51,639 nucleotides of DNA from Planktotalea frisia (GTDB lineage: Bacteria > Pseudomonadota > Alphaproteobacteria > Rhodobacterales > Rhodobacteraceae): assembly GCF_001890925.1 (NCBI RefSeq), contig NZ_MLCB01000079.1:1-51639 (forward strand), in the 5' to 3' direction. Within the stretch, counting starts at the first letter, position 1; the number at the start of each line of letters is the position of its first letter. Both the position numbers and the translations under genes were made by a program. Under the pieces are notes generated by a model. That model did no database searches and was not told where the DNA came from. It was given only the letters and a program-made list of their open reading frames with translations. This document shows positions 1-9,357 of this stretch, in pieces.

Positions 1-1080
1 GTCAGCGATCGCCCTCGCTGCAACCGTCATATTCTGGTTATGAGTCCTGAACCTAGGGAGCTAGAGTTGACTAAAAACGTAGCCACGAATGCGCAGCCGG
101 AAATTTCAGCGCAGCAAATTGCCATTGAGGGCAAAGCCAGCATTCCACTTGACCAATCTTTGGAAACAAAACCAAGCGTACTAACAAATTTTAGCTCAGA
201 GCATTCCGAAAAACCACCAAAAGAACAGACAACGTCGCAAATCAACCCCTTGCCGAACTCAGTCTCTCAAGTGTTGATAGATGCGGTTCCGCGTTTGGTT
301 CCAGGTCGGTCAACCTTGCCAGCGACCACAGAAACACTGCGAGACGCGCAACCCTTAGGATCACTGCTTCCTACTTCACCAACATCAAGTCGTACTGGTG
401 AGGCAATTTTTCAGTCATCCTTAAGTACAAGGATGGAGCAAATACCTGAAACGCAAACAACAGCCTCTTCAAGCATGTTGGCTACAAAACCCACTGTAGC
501 ACAGAAAAATGCCGCTTTCAGAAACCCGCCTGTAAACTCTTTAGTTGCGTCATCGTTTGAAAGTTTAGAAAAGCCACTTGAGCCACAAGCAGGCGAACAT
601 AACTCAGCGCCAGACGCGACCTTAGGCCTGCAATCTCAAGGGCCAGTCCAACTTACGGCACATACCCCGACTGCGTCTAACCCGACAATTCAAACAACTT
701 CGTTGAACAATTTGGCCCAAGTTGTCGACGCCACTGTTTCCCTTCGGGACAATGTTGGAAAAATCGATGTCGCCCTCAAACCCGAAGACTTAGGTCGCCT
801 CGCGATAAAGTTTGAGCAGACTGCCAATGGAACGCAGATCATCTTCAGCGCAGAGCGGCCCGAAACGCAAGATCTCATGCGGGGTCAAATGGACTTCTTA
901 CATCAGCAGTTCAAAAGTTTGGGACATGAAAACCTGACCTTCGCGTTCACTTCTTCGCAAGACCAAACTCACAGCCAAAAAGGCGACGCAACACACACTG
1001 AAACATTGCCCCCGAAAGAAACTGAAATTTTACTGTCGGTAAAACAATCCGTTTCCAACGGGTTGGATATAAGGATTTAA
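1..1080 (+). CDS. fliK: Flagellar hook-length control protein, FliK-like (5' end outside window)
   Basis: The reading frame is open to the left edge, and the first ATG (position 40) has no ribosome binding site, so this is probably the 3' part of a longer gene. Most of the protein is low-complexity and rich in Ser, Thr, Pro and Gln, as in the ruler region of FliK. The last ~110 residues resemble the FliK C-terminal hook domain, with the typical pattern LKPEDLGRLAIKFE near residue 245 (counted from ATG 40) followed by a Gln-rich helix. FliK proteins measure hook length and switch export specificity of the flagellar secretion system. flgD follows 3 bases later, which supports a flagellar role. 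The family call rests on the C-terminal domain and context; the N-terminus is poorly conserved. Confidence 0.8.
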   Translation, partial: VSDRPRCNRHILVMSPEPRELELTKNVATNAQPEISAQQIAIEGKASIPLDQSLETKPSVLTNFSSEHSEKPPKEQTTSQINPLPNSVSQVLIDAVPRLVPGRSTLPATTETLRDAQPLGSLLPTSPTSSRTGEAIFQSSLSTRMEQIPETQTTASSSMLATKPTVAQKNAAFRNPPVNSLVASSFESLEKPLEPQAGEHNSAPDATLGLQSQGPVQLTAHTPTASNPTIQTTSLNNLAQVVDATVSLRDNVGKIDVALKPEDLGRLAIKFEQTANGTQIIFSAERPETQDLMRGQMDFLHQQFKSLGHENLTFAFTSSQDQTHSQKGDATHTETLPPKETEILLSVKQSVSNGLDIRI

Positions 1081-1083
1081 AAC

Positions 1084-1758
1084 ATGGAAACCAGCACAAC
1101 ACCTACACAAGCCCCGCCATTGTTCCCTTCGCAAACCACGAGCGTCGCACCGTCCCCCACCTCTGCTCTGAGCAGTGATTTTGAAACTTTTCTCAAGATG
1201 CTGACGGTCCAAATGGAAAATCAAGATCCACTCAATCCAGTGGATTCCGCCGACTATGCTGTTCAACTCGCAACATTTTCATCTGTCGAGCAGCAAGTTT
1301 TGACAAATGATCTGCTCAGCGCTCTCGGTGCCAGCATGGCTGGAGGAGGGATCGGTGCCCTTGGTCAATGGGTCGGAATGGAAGTGAGAGCAGGCGACAC
1401 GGCTTTATATGATAGCAAGCCGATCGAATTGGTTACCCCTGAACCCGACGATTTTGATCAGCGCATTCTCGTGGTACGTGATGCAACAGGAGAAATTGCA
1501 ACGCGGATCAACATTCCGGTCTCTGGCACTAATATTACATGGGATGGAAAACTTGCTGACGGAAGTATCGCGCCAAGTGAAACTTACAAATTCAGCATCG
1601 AAGGCTTCAAAAACGGAGCTCTAGAGTCAACCACGCCAGCCACACCATATAATCGTGTTCGCGAAGCGGTGGTCCAAAACGGTGAAACTTTCCTAATTTT
1701 GGAAGGTGGCGTTTCGGTTTCACCAAGCGAAGTCTCTGCTTTGCGAGATATCGATTAA
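1084..1758 (+). CDS. flgD: Flagellar hook assembly (capping) protein FlgD
   Basis: 224 residues, usual FlgD size. The N-terminal region carries the FlgD signature: DFETFLKMLTVQMENQDPLNP near residues 30-50, then a hydrophobic/Gln-rich stretch ending VEQQ. The C-terminal half is beta-rich with a GTNITWDGK segment typical of the FlgD Ig-like domain. FlgD caps the growing hook and is exported by the flagellar apparatus. The ribosome binding site (AAGGATTT) overlaps the end of the fliK-like gene, so the two are likely co-translated. Its stop codon overlaps that of the convergent ubiB gene by four bases (TTAA, 1755-1758), leaving no room for a terminator. Confidence 0.95.
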   Translation: METSTTPTQAPPLFPSQTTSVAPSPTSALSSDFETFLKMLTVQMENQDPLNPVDSADYAVQLATFSSVEQQVLTNDLLSALGASMAGGGIGALGQWVGMEVRAGDTALYDSKPIELVTPEPDDFDQRILVVRDATGEIATRINIPVSGTNITWDGKLADGSIAPSETYKFSIEGFKNGALESTTPATPYNRVREAVVQNGETFLILEGGVSVSPSEVSALRDID

Positions 1759-3290
1759 AACCAAACCCATTGAATGGTCAGCAAAACAGCGACTCCGACA
1801 GCGCTACCTGCCACGAACCAAACACTTCGGCTCTTCGTTTTGCTAGCCTCTTCAACCGGAACATCGCCTGCCTGCCGGATCAGAGCAGCTTCGACAAGCG
1901 CAGGCAAACGCGGACCGAACCTTGCCAGGACTTTCGCAGTTTTGCCCAAGTCCCGAACAACAGCAGCGGGACCGATGCTCCCCTTAATATACTCTTCAAC
2001 CACAGGACGCGCGACTTGCCAAATGTTCATGTGTGGATCAAGCGAACGCGCGACACCTTCAACAACCACCATGGTGCGTTGCAAAAGTATCAGCTCCGTG
2101 CGCGTTTCCATACCAAAACGTTCTGTCACATCGAACAGGTAGGTCAGCAATCGACCCATAGAAATATGTGTCGCATCCATCCCGAAAATCGGCTCACCCA
2201 CAGCGCGAAGTGCGCGCGCAAACTCTTCAACATCACGATCAGCGGGCACATAGCCCGCTTCAAAATGGACTTCGGCGACGCGCTTATAATCACGGCGAAT
2301 GAAGCCAAAAAGGATCTCGGCGTAAACACGGCGCGTGTATTCATCAATATGGCCCATGATTCCGAAATCATACGCAATGATATCACCGTTCGGGGCCACT
2401 TTCAGGTTGCCCTGATGCATATCCGCGTGAAAATAGCCATCGCGCAAAGCATGTTGCAGAAACAATTCCAAAACACGCGACGCCAGCACGCTACGATCAT
2501 GCCCTGCCCCATCGATCGCATCGTTGTCACCTAGTGAAACGCCATCTGCCCAGCCGAGTGTCATAACACGGCGCGCGGACAAATCCCACTTGACTGCTGG
2601 TAGCGTAAAACCAGCGTCGCCACCTGTATTTGCGGCAAATTCTGATGCTGCAGAACTCTCTAAACGAAGATCAAGCTCGCCCAACACAACGCCTTCAAAA
2701 TGCGTTATGACTTCCGTCGGTCGCAAACGGCGCGACGCTGGTGAGAGCAATTCAATCATCTCAGCTGCGAGATAAAAGGCATCGATGTCTTTACGGAATG
2801 CTTTCTCGATACCCGGTCTTAAGACCTTTACAGCAACAACTTCACCGGTTTCGGCGATCGTCGCTTGATGGACCTGCGCGATCGATGCCGCGGCGACCGG
2901 TTCGCTAAACTCTGAAAACACCTCATCGGCAGGAAGCCCAAGTTCTTGAGTTACCATCTTCTTGGCAACTTCAATCGGAAACGCGGGTAATTTATCCTGC
3001 AAAACCCGCATTTGAATAGCGAGTTCTTCGCCAACCACGTCAGGGCGCGTGGATAAAACCTGACCGAATTTGATGTAGGCAGGGCCAAGTGCGGTCAAAG
3101 CCCGAGGCGCAGGCGGCATGTTCACATCGCCCTTGTAACCAAGCCATTTGAACGGCCAGCCCAAAGTGCGCGCCAAAATACGCAAAGGACGCGGCGCATC
3201 CATCGCATCGAGAACAACGCCCATCGCGCCTGTGCGTTCCAAAGTTGCGCCCGTCACAATGAGACGCCAAATATTGTGCGGTCCACGCAT
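1755..3290 (-). CDS. ubiB: ABC1-family atypical kinase UbiB, ubiquinone biosynthesis
   Basis: 511 residues, normal for UbiB. Visible ABC1/ADCK landmarks are the KxGQ motif (KFGQ, residues 74-77), the Ala-rich nucleotide loop AAAS (133-136), the VAVK lysine (~155), the HADMHQGN catalytic segment and a DFG (YDFGIMG) at about residues 290-310. The last ~22 residues form a hydrophobic membrane anchor ending in WVWF. UbiB is an ATPase that helps extract or handle ubiquinone intermediates at the inner membrane; it was once called 2-polyprenylphenol hydroxylase. It lies 3 bases downstream of ubiE and the two are clearly one operon. Confidence 0.95.
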   Translation of the reverse strand: MRGPHNIWRLIVTGATLERTGAMGVVLDAMDAPRPLRILARTLGWPFKWLGYKGDVNMPPAPRALTALGPAYIKFGQVLSTRPDVVGEELAIQMRVLQDKLPAFPIEVAKKMVTQELGLPADEVFSEFSEPVAAASIAQVHQATIAETGEVVAVKVLRPGIEKAFRKDIDAFYLAAEMIELLSPASRRLRPTEVITHFEGVVLGELDLRLESSAASEFAANTGGDAGFTLPAVKWDLSARRVMTLGWADGVSLGDNDAIDGAGHDRSVLASRVLELFLQHALRDGYFHADMHQGNLKVAPNGDIIAYDFGIMGHIDEYTRRVYAEILFGFIRRDYKRVAEVHFEAGYVPADRDVEEFARALRAVGEPIFGMDATHISMGRLLTYLFDVTERFGMETRTELILLQRTMVVVEGVARSLDPHMNIWQVARPVVEEYIKGSIGPAAVVRDLGKTAKVLARFGPRLPALVEAALIRQAGDVPVEEASKTKSRSVWFVAGSAVGVAVLLTIQWVWF

Positions 3291-3293
3291 CGG

Positions 3294-4046
3294 CTAGATC
3301 TTCCAACCAGAATGGAGTGCTGCAATGCCCATTGTCAGGTTACGATACTTCGCATTCTCAAACCCAGCTTTGCGCACCATATCAAGAAAAGTATCTTGAT
3401 CAGGAAACTTGCGGATCGATTCGACAAGGTACTGATAACTATCCGAATCATTCGCGATCAATTTGCCCATCGGCGGGATCACATTGAAAGAATAGCGATC
3501 ATAGGCCCATTGCATCGCAGGGTTGGGAATTTGCGAGAACTCCAGAATCATCAAACGACCACCGGGGCGCAAGACACGAAACGCTTCGTTCAAGGCTTCT
3601 TGGGGACGGGTAACGTTTCGAATGCCAAAACTGATCGTGTAAACATCGAAACTGTTGTCTTCGAACGGCAAAGCCATCGCATCGCCAACAACCCAATCAA
3701 GCGAATCGATCATCGCACCGGCTTCTGCGCGCTTGCGACCTTCGATTAACATAGGCTCGGTCAAATCGAGCACCGTCGCATGGCCACTGCCAGCACACTT
3801 TAAGAACCGGAACGATATATCGCCAGTACCACCGGCAACATCCAGCAAACGTTGCCCCGCGCGCGGCGCGAGCCAATCCATCATCGCATCTTTCCAAACG
3901 CGGTGGATGCCCATCGACATCACGTCGTTCATAATATCGTACTTTGACGCAACCGAGTTAAACACGCCCTGAACGCGACCCGCTTTTTCAGCCTCGGGAA
4001 CCGTTTGAAAGCCAAAATGTGTGGTCTCAGAAATCTGATCGTTCAT
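3294..4046 (-). CDS. ubiE: Demethylmenaquinone/demethoxyubiquinol C-methyltransferase UbiE
   Basis: 250 residues from the ATG at 4046; an in-frame TTG two codons upstream is less likely because the AAGGATGGG ribosome site serves the ATG. A class I SAM-binding motif LDVAGGTGD is at residues 68-76, and the family patterns [14 protein letters not shown] near the N-terminus and FGIRNV in the middle are present. The enzyme adds the C-methyl group to the quinone ring during ubiquinone synthesis. ubiB follows directly, so this is the common alphaproteobacterial ubiE-ubiB operon, transcribed away from mutM. Confidence 0.96.
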   Translation of the reverse strand: MNDQISETTHFGFQTVPEAEKAGRVQGVFNSVASKYDIMNDVMSMGIHRVWKDAMMDWLAPRAGQRLLDVAGGTGDISFRFLKCAGSGHATVLDLTEPMLIEGRKRAEAGAMIDSLDWVVGDAMALPFEDNSFDVYTISFGIRNVTRPQEALNEAFRVLRPGGRLMILEFSQIPNPAMQWAYDRYSFNVIPPMGKLIANDSDSYQYLVESIRKFPDQDTFLDMVRKAGFENAKYRNLTMGIAALHSGWKI

Positions 4047-4147
4047 GAACAACGCCCATCCTTTTATTTGACCTTTGTTATAGAGCGCTGCACACCCGAT
4101 ACAATGCGCCCTTTTGGCTCGCTCAATGCAATGATCGGGGATGTAAA

Positions 4148-4999
4148 TTGCCAGAATTACCAGAGGTAGAAACCGTAAGACGCGGCCTAGCGCCTGTTAT
4201 GGAAGGTGCGCGCATTGCAAAAGCTGATGTAAACAGGCCCAATTTACGCTGGCCCTTCCCTGATCGAATGAGCGAACGTTTAACGGGTGCCAAGATCGAA
4301 CGCTTAAGACGTCGCTCTAAATACATTCTCGCGGACCTCAATACGGGCGAATCGCTACTTATTCATCTCGGCATGTCGGGCCGTATGCTGATTTCTGGCG
4401 CTAAGCTTGGTCAGTTTGTGCATGATCATCCTGCTCCTGAAAAACATGACCACGTCGTGTTTCATATGGAGAACGGCGCACGCGTGACGTTCAACGATCC
4501 TCGACGGTTTGGCGCCATGGATCTGCTCGAAACCAAGACTGCCGATAGCCACAAGCTGCTGTCATCCATTGGACCTGAGCCGCTTGGAAACAGCTTTGAT
4601 GAAGCCTACCTCATCGACGCGCTCGCGACCAAAGGCAGCCCTATAAAAAGCGCGCTCTTGGATCAAAGCATCGTCGCTGGCTTGGGAAATATCTATGTCT
4701 GCGAAACACTTTACCGCGCCCGCATTTCTCCGACGCGCAAAGCGAACAAGATTTCAAAACCACGGGTTGCAAGCCTTGTTCCGATCATTCGGCAAGTTCT
4801 GAGCGATGCAATTGCGGCGGGCGGTTCCTCCCTCAAAGATTTCAGGCAAGCAGACGGGGATCTTGGTTATTTCCAACATAGCTTTGATGTCTATGGGCGT
4901 GAGGGCGAACGCTGTAGAACGGATGGTTGCGATAACACGATTAAACGCATCGTGCAGTCAGGTCGTTCGAGTTTCTATTGCCCAACTTGTCAAAGATAG
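4148..4999 (+). CDS. mutM: Formamidopyrimidine-DNA glycosylase MutM (Fpg)
   Basis: 283 residues starting with TTG at 4148, which gives the invariant N-terminus (M)PELPEVETV; processed Pro2 is the catalytic nucleophile and Glu3 the general acid. A GGGGA ribosome site sits 7 bases upstream, and no ATG would preserve Pro2. The lysine equivalent to E. coli K57 is K58. The C-terminal zinc finger has Cys256, Cys261, Cys278 and Cys281. The enzyme removes 8-oxoguanine and other oxidised purines and nicks the abasic site. It diverges from ubiE across ~100 bp and is followed by echA, rpsT and dnaA. Confidence 0.97.
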   Translation: MPELPEVETVRRGLAPVMEGARIAKADVNRPNLRWPFPDRMSERLTGAKIERLRRRSKYILADLNTGESLLIHLGMSGRMLISGAKLGQFVHDHPAPEKHDHVVFHMENGARVTFNDPRRFGAMDLLETKTADSHKLLSSIGPEPLGNSFDEAYLIDALATKGSPIKSALLDQSIVAGLGNIYVCETLYRARISPTRKANKISKPRVASLVPIIRQVLSDAIAAGGSSLKDFRQADGDLGYFQHSFDVYGREGERCRTDGCDNTIKRIVQSGRSSFYCPTCQR

Positions 5000-5063
5000 C
5001 TTGAAACACACAGCGCACATGGTAAGCAATCAGGCCTGAGCGCAACAACAGTGAGCTAACCAT

Positions 5064-5840
5064 ATGGCCTATGAAACGCTGATCGTCGAAATCGAAGATC
5101 ACGTCGCCCTCATTCGCATCAATCGCCCCGAGGCGATGAATGCGTTGAATTCCCAAGTTTTGAGCGAACTAAGCACGGCGCTTTTGGATGCGGACAAGAA
5201 CGACAAGGTGCGCTGCATCGTGTTGACCGGGTCCGACAAAGCCTTTGCCGCTGGCGCAGATATTAAAGAAATGTCCGAAAAGACTTTCGTTGATATGTTC
5301 ATGTCAAACTTCTTTGCGGCCGAAGGGGACACTGTACGCTCGACTCGCAAGCCGATTATCGCAGCTGTTTCTGGCTATGCGCTCGGTGGCGGATGTGAAT
5401 TAGCAATGATGTGCGATTTCATCATCGCGTCGGATACTGCTAAGTTTGGCCAGCCTGAAATTAACCTCGGCGTTGTGGCAGGAATCGGTGGTACGCAGCG
5501 TCTCACCCGTTTCGTAGGCAAATCCAAGTCCATGGACATGCACCTAACGGGTCGCTTTATGGACGCCGAAGAAGCAGAGCGAAGCGGACTTGTAAGTCGC
5601 GTCGTACCAGTAAAAAAGCTGAAAGAAGAAGCGCTTAGCGCCGCTCAGAAGATCGCTGAGAAATCTGTTTTGACCTCGATGGCCGTTAAAGAAGCCGTCA
5701 ATCGCAGCTATGAGACAACCCTAAGCGAAGGCATTCTCTTTGAGCGCCGGTTGTTCCATTCGCTCTTCGCAACCGAAGATCAAAAAGAGGGCATGGCTGC
5801 CTTCCTTGAAAAGCGTCAGGCGCAATTTCGAGACAAATAA
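5064..5840 (+). CDS. Enoyl-CoA hydratase (crotonase family)
   Basis: 258 residues, standard single-domain crotonase length. Both catalytic glutamates of bona fide hydratases are present: Glu112 in [11 protein letters not shown] and Glu132 in FGQPEINLG. The oxyanion-hole segment AAGADIKEM (62-70) and the GGTQRL helix follow. These support hydration of 2-enoyl-CoA to 3-hydroxyacyl-CoA, as in short-chain beta-oxidation or amino-acid catabolism; the acyl-chain preference cannot be read. It is a solitary gene between mutM and rpsT, without other beta-oxidation genes nearby. Confidence 0.93.
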   Translation: MAYETLIVEIEDHVALIRINRPEAMNALNSQVLSELSTALLDADKNDKVRCIVLTGSDKAFAAGADIKEMSEKTFVDMFMSNFFAAEGDTVRSTRKPIIAAVSGYALGGGCELAMMCDFIIASDTAKFGQPEINLGVVAGIGGTQRLTRFVGKSKSMDMHLTGRFMDAEEAERSGLVSRVVPVKKLKEEALSAAQKIAEKSVLTSMAVKEAVNRSYETTLSEGILFERRLFHSLFATEDQKEGMAAFLEKRQAQFRDK

Positions 5841-5846
5841 ACACCG

Positions 5847-5870
5847 CAGGCCTTCGGGCCTGTTGACAGG
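5847..5870 (+). terminator. Hairpin downstream of the enoyl-CoA hydratase gene
   Basis: CAGGCC-TTCG-GGCCTG forms a 6-bp GC-rich stem with a very stable UUCG-type tetraloop seven bases after the stop codon. There is no real T-run after it (TTGACAGG), so it may be a weak terminator, an RNA-stabilising 3' end, or part of the rpsT leader. Confidence 0.45.
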
Positions 5871-5937
5871 ACGCTGAGTCGGCCCTAAAGACCCGACTTC
5901 AAGATGAAACCGAACCCGAACAGTGGGACGATGATAT

Positions 5938-6201
5938 ATGGCTAATTCGCCGCAAGCAAAAAAGCGCGCTCGTCAAAATGAAGCACGTTTTCAAGTAAAC
6001 AAAGCGCGTCGTTCGCGCATCCGCACTTTTCTGCGTAAAGTAGAAGAGGCGATTACATCCGGTGACAAAGATGTGGCATCTGCTGCTCTTCGTGACGCGC
6101 AGCCTGAATTGATGCGCGGCGTGACCAAGGGTGTTTTCCACAAGAACACAGTGGCGCGCAAAATGTCCCGCCTCTCGGCTCGCGTCAAAGCGATCGGCTA
6201 A
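5938..6201 (+). CDS. rpsT: 30S ribosomal protein S20
   Basis: 87 residues, very basic, beginning [18 protein letters not shown] and containing the S20 patterns [11 protein letters not shown] and a C-terminal [21 protein letters not shown]20 binds 16S rRNA early in small-subunit assembly. The upstream leader (5841-5937) contains a UUCG hairpin. The gene is followed by a hairpin terminator at 6238 and then the long gap before dnaA; rpsT upstream of dnaA is a conserved alphaproteobacterial arrangement. Confidence 0.98.
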   Translation: MANSPQAKKRARQNEARFQVNKARRSRIRTFLRKVEEAITSGDKDVASAALRDAQPELMRGVTKGVFHKNTVARKMSRLSARVKAIG

Positions 6202-6736
6202 GTCTAGCCTTCGAGCTAAACTACATATTTGATGATGAGCGCCACCTGATACAGGTTGGCGCTTTCGTCGTTTCGGCGTTCAGCATGTCTAATCTTTGAA
6301 TTGATTCTTGCAGGTCTCGCAAAATTTCATACCGTCAAGATGACTCAAATAGACGGCTCTCATTTTCCATCGAACCTGTTGCACCACATCGCCGAAAGCG
6401 ATTCTTTTGCGGCATTCAATGAGTCAAGGCCATAGATAAGTTGCCGCACCACGGGCCAACTTGATACCAACGTATTGCGATACACGTCGCCTCAGAATCA
6501 CTCGTTATCACTGACGCCGTCGGTGATCCCATTTGGGGTTATTTGGCAGCCTTGAGAATTGTTTGGCTTTGAGGATCGGCATCACTGCGCGGTTTAGAGG
6601 TGGGGACCTTCTAAAAAGCGAAGATGCTGATGTTTGTAAGATTCCTAGACGGATCGTTCAGACACGGCGCGTTTTTCCGGGGCTCGCTCGCTCACCGGGA
6701 GGTCGCAAAAGATGGTTGGGATAAGAAAGAATACAC
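6202..6736. other. rpsT-dnaA intergenic region with six GANTC sites
   Basis: This 535-base stretch has no convincing gene. It holds the rpsT hairpin and then six GANTC sites at 6303, 6342, 6400, 6421, 6495 and 6640, five of them within about 200 bases. GANTC is the target of the alphaproteobacterial cell-cycle methyltransferase CcrM. I see no close match to the DnaA box TTATCCACA on either strand, and no clear sigma-70 promoter. It must contain the dnaA promoter and may contain replication-control sites. A small ORF at 6533-6724 has no family resemblance and is not called. Confidence 0.55.
6238..6270 (+). terminator. Terminator hairpin of rpsT
   Basis: The stem AGCGCCA-CCTG pairs with CAGG-(T)-TGGCGCT, 11 bp with one bulged T and a 3-base ATA loop, followed by TTTCGTCGTTT. 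The position, 36 bases after the rpsT stop, fits an intrinsic terminator although the T-run is interrupted. Confidence 0.6.
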
Positions 6737-8113
6737 ATGACGCTCGACGACTGGGGACAGCTGCAAGACATACTTCGCGCTTCTGTTGGCAAGAATAACT
6801 ATACCAATTGGATTGGTCCACTATCCTTCATTGGTGCAAAAAATGGCGTTGCGAGCTTTAGTGTTCCGACGAACTTCCTTGGCAACTATGTTTCGCAAAA
6901 CTTTGGCGATATGATCGTTTACCAAGCACAACAAGCCGGACACGACATTCAACGCGTTCACTTTGCAGTCTTGAAAACTGGCGCAATCGAGACGAGCAAA
7001 CAACACGCATCTGTCGCGCCCAAGCCTGACGTGCAAGTTTCCAGCCCTAAACCTTCAAAAACCCCTGATGTCCTCGCAGGTGCGCCCCTCGACAAGCGCT
7101 TCACATTCGACACCTTCGTCGTTGGTAAGCCGAACGAGCTGGCTCATGCCGCTGCGCGCCGCGTCGCTGAAGGTGGCCCTGTGACGTTCAATCCGCTGTT
7201 TCTGTATGGTGGTGTTGGCCTTGGTAAAACGCACCTCATGCATGCGATTGCTCATGAGCTGCAATCAACGCGCCCTGACCTCAAAGTGCTGTATCTCTCC
7301 GCTGAACAATTCATGTATCGCTTCGTGCAAGCCCTGCGCGAACGCAAAATGATGGATTTTAAAAGCCTGTTCCGTGCGGTTGATGTGCTCATGGTTGACG
7401 ACGTTCAGTTCATTGGCGGCAAAGACAGTACGCAGGAAGAATTCTTCCACACGTTCAACGCTTTGGTCGACCAGAATAAACAAATCATCATTTCTGCTGA
7501 TCGCGCACCCGGCGAGATCAAAGGCCTAGAGGATCGAATCAAGTCGCGTCTGCAGTGTGGTCTTGTGGTTGATCTTCACCCGACGGACTACGAACTTCGC
7601 CTCGGCATCTTGCAATCCAAGGTCGAAATCCAAAAGGCACAATATCCGGGCCTCAATATCGATGAAGGTATCATCGAGTTTCTCGCGCATCGCATCAGTA
7701 CCAATGTACGTGTGCTTGAGGGCGCATTGACGCGCCTGTTCGCTTTTGCCTCGCTTGTGGGTCGAGAGATCACGATGGATCTGACCGTTGACTGTCTCTC
7801 CGATGTCCTGCGCGCATCAGAGCGTAAAATCACCGTCGAAGAGATCCAACGCCGCGTATCTGAGCACTACAACATCCGCCTTTCCGAGCTGATCGGTCCA
7901 AAACGCGTGCGCAACTTTGCACGCCCCCGTCAGGTAGCTATGTATCTGTGTAAGCAACTGACAAGCCGCTCGTTGCCCGAAATCGGACGCCGTTTTGGCG
8001 GTCGCGACCACACCACTGTCATGCATGGTGTCAAACGCATTGAAGAGCTGAAAATTCAGGACGGTCAAATCGCGGAAGATATCGAAATGCTCCGCCGCGC
8101 TCTCGAAGAATAG
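6737..8113 (+). CDS. dnaA: Chromosomal replication initiator protein DnaA
   Basis: 458 residues with the four DnaA domains: N-terminal helicase-contact domain (~1-85), a variable linker rich in Lys/Pro/Ser (~86-118), AAA+ ATPase with Walker A GGVGLGKT (158-165) and Walker B VDVLMVDDVQF (~215-225), and the C-terminal DNA-binding domain with the signature GGRDHTTVMHGVKRI. DnaA binds the origin, melts it and loads DnaB. dnaN, recF and gyrB follow in the same direction. The start ATG is preceded by GGGATAAGAAAG. Confidence 0.98.
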   Translation: MTLDDWGQLQDILRASVGKNNYTNWIGPLSFIGAKNGVASFSVPTNFLGNYVSQNFGDMIVYQAQQAGHDIQRVHFAVLKTGAIETSKQHASVAPKPDVQVSSPKPSKTPDVLAGAPLDKRFTFDTFVVGKPNELAHAAARRVAEGGPVTFNPLFLYGGVGLGKTHLMHAIAHELQSTRPDLKVLYLSAEQFMYRFVQALRERKMMDFKSLFRAVDVLMVDDVQFIGGKDSTQEEFFHTFNALVDQNKQIIISADRAPGEIKGLEDRIKSRLQCGLVVDLHPTDYELRLGILQSKVEIQKAQYPGLNIDEGIIEFLAHRISTNVRVLEGALTRLFAFASLVGREITMDLTVDCLSDVLRASERKITVEEIQRRVSEHYNIRLSELIGPKRVRNFARPRQVAMYLCKQLTSRSLPEIGRRFGGRDHTTVMHGVKRIEELKIQDGQIAEDIEMLRRALEE

Positions 8114-8229
8114 TCCGCAGAATAAGCCACAGGTCCAACAAACCATCACGCCTTTGTTAGAAAGGGCTTGAGGGATGCACTGTTTCAGGTAATTTGTCGT
8201 TCCGACACGTCTTTCGAGGAGCGAGACAC

Positions 8230-9348
8230 ATGAAAATCAGCATCGAACGCGCAACGCTGCTTAAAGCCGTCTCGCACGCCCAATCTGTGGTCGAGCGCCG
8301 CAATACAATTCCAATCCTTGCCAACGTGCTGATCGAGGCCGAAGGTGCAGAAGTTCGCTTTCGCGCAACAGACCTCGACATCGAAGTCGTGGACAAGGTT
8401 GAGGCGATGGTCGAGCGCGCTGGCGCAACGACAGTTTCTGCTACAACTTTGAATGAAATTGTTCGTAAATTACCTGATGGCGCGCAGGTCACTTTGACCG
8501 ATGATGGCACGTCCGGACGCCTCACGATTGAAGCAGGCCGCTCGAACTTCTCCTTGGCGACATTGCCGAAAGAAGACTTCCCAGTGATGGCGACGTCGGA
8601 GTATTCCGCGAACTTCTCCGCTAAGGCGAGCGTTCTGCGCCGCTTGTTCGACAAATCCAAATTCGCGATTTCAACGGAAGAGACCCGCTATTACTTGAAC
8701 GGCGTTTACATGCATGTCTCCGAATCCGAGGGTGGCAAAGTCCTGCGTTGTGTAGCCACTGATGGCCACCGCCTAGCCCGCATTGATGCCGACCTACCCG
8801 AAAACGCATCCGACATGCCCGGTGTCATTGTCCCGCGTAAAACCGTTGGCGAATTGCGCAAGTTGCTCGATGATGACGACATGCAAATCGCTGTCTCCGT
8901 TTCCGAGACCAAAGTGCGTTTCGCAACACCAGAGATTACGCTGACTTCCAAAGTCATTGATGGCACGTTCCCCGACTACACACGCGTGATCCCACAAGGC
9001 AACACGCGTAAGATGGAAGTCGACGCTGCCGATTTCGCCAAAGCCGTGGATCGCGTTGCGACTGTCTCTTCCGAGCGGTCTCGAGCTGTGAAACTCTCGC
9101 TTGACGAGGACCGTTTGGTTCTTTCCGTTAATGCCCCTGATAGCGGTGCTGCCGAGGAAGAACTGGCCGTCGCTTACGGAGATGAGCGTCTCGAAATTGG
9201 CTTTAACGCCAAATACTTGCTCGAAATCGCCAGCCAAGTGGACCGCGAAAATGCTGTGTTCCTCTTCAACTCTTCTGGCGATCCGACCTTGATGCGTGAA
9301 GGCAACGACACAAGCGCTGTCTACGTCGTTATGCCGATGCGCGTTTAA
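8230..9348 (+). CDS. dnaN: DNA polymerase III sliding clamp, beta subunit
   Basis: 372 residues when started at ATG 8230, which has a good ribosome site (CGAGGAG) and gives the conserved N-terminus MKISIERATLLKAV. A start 12 codons upstream is possible but adds residues not seen in the family. The sequence shows the clamp repeats, the YYLNGVYMH segment, and the conserved C-terminus ending VVMPMRV, where the peptide-binding pocket lies. The dimeric ring tethers polymerase III to DNA. The 116-base gap from dnaA may hold its own promoter; recF begins 9 bases after the stop. Confidence 0.98.
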   Translation: MKISIERATLLKAVSHAQSVVERRNTIPILANVLIEAEGAEVRFRATDLDIEVVDKVEAMVERAGATTVSATTLNEIVRKLPDGAQVTLTDDGTSGRLTIEAGRSNFSLATLPKEDFPVMATSEYSANFSAKASVLRRLFDKSKFAISTEETRYYLNGVYMHVSESEGGKVLRCVATDGHRLARIDADLPENASDMPGVIVPRKTVGELRKLLDDDDMQIAVSVSETKVRFATPEITLTSKVIDGTFPDYTRVIPQGNTRKMEVDAADFAKAVDRVATVSSERSRAVKLSLDEDRLVLSVNAPDSGAAEEELAVAYGDERLEIGFNAKYLLEIASQVDRENAVFLFNSSGDPTLMREGNDTSAVYVVMPMRV

Positions 9349-9357
9349 AGGGTCTCA

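Noticed and set aside
6524-6547. TGATCC near 6524 as another RpoE promoter upstream of dnaA
   Set aside because: No TA-starting -10 hexamer at 17-19 bases downstream.
6533-6724. 63-codon ORF upstream of dnaA
   Set aside because: No ribosome site, no family resemblance, and it covers the likely dnaA promoter/leader.
6202-6736. Classic replication origin with DnaA boxes
   Set aside because: No TTATCCACA-like 9-mer was found on either strand; only weak partial matches such as TTATCACTG. The GANTC cluster is reported instead without calling it an origin.
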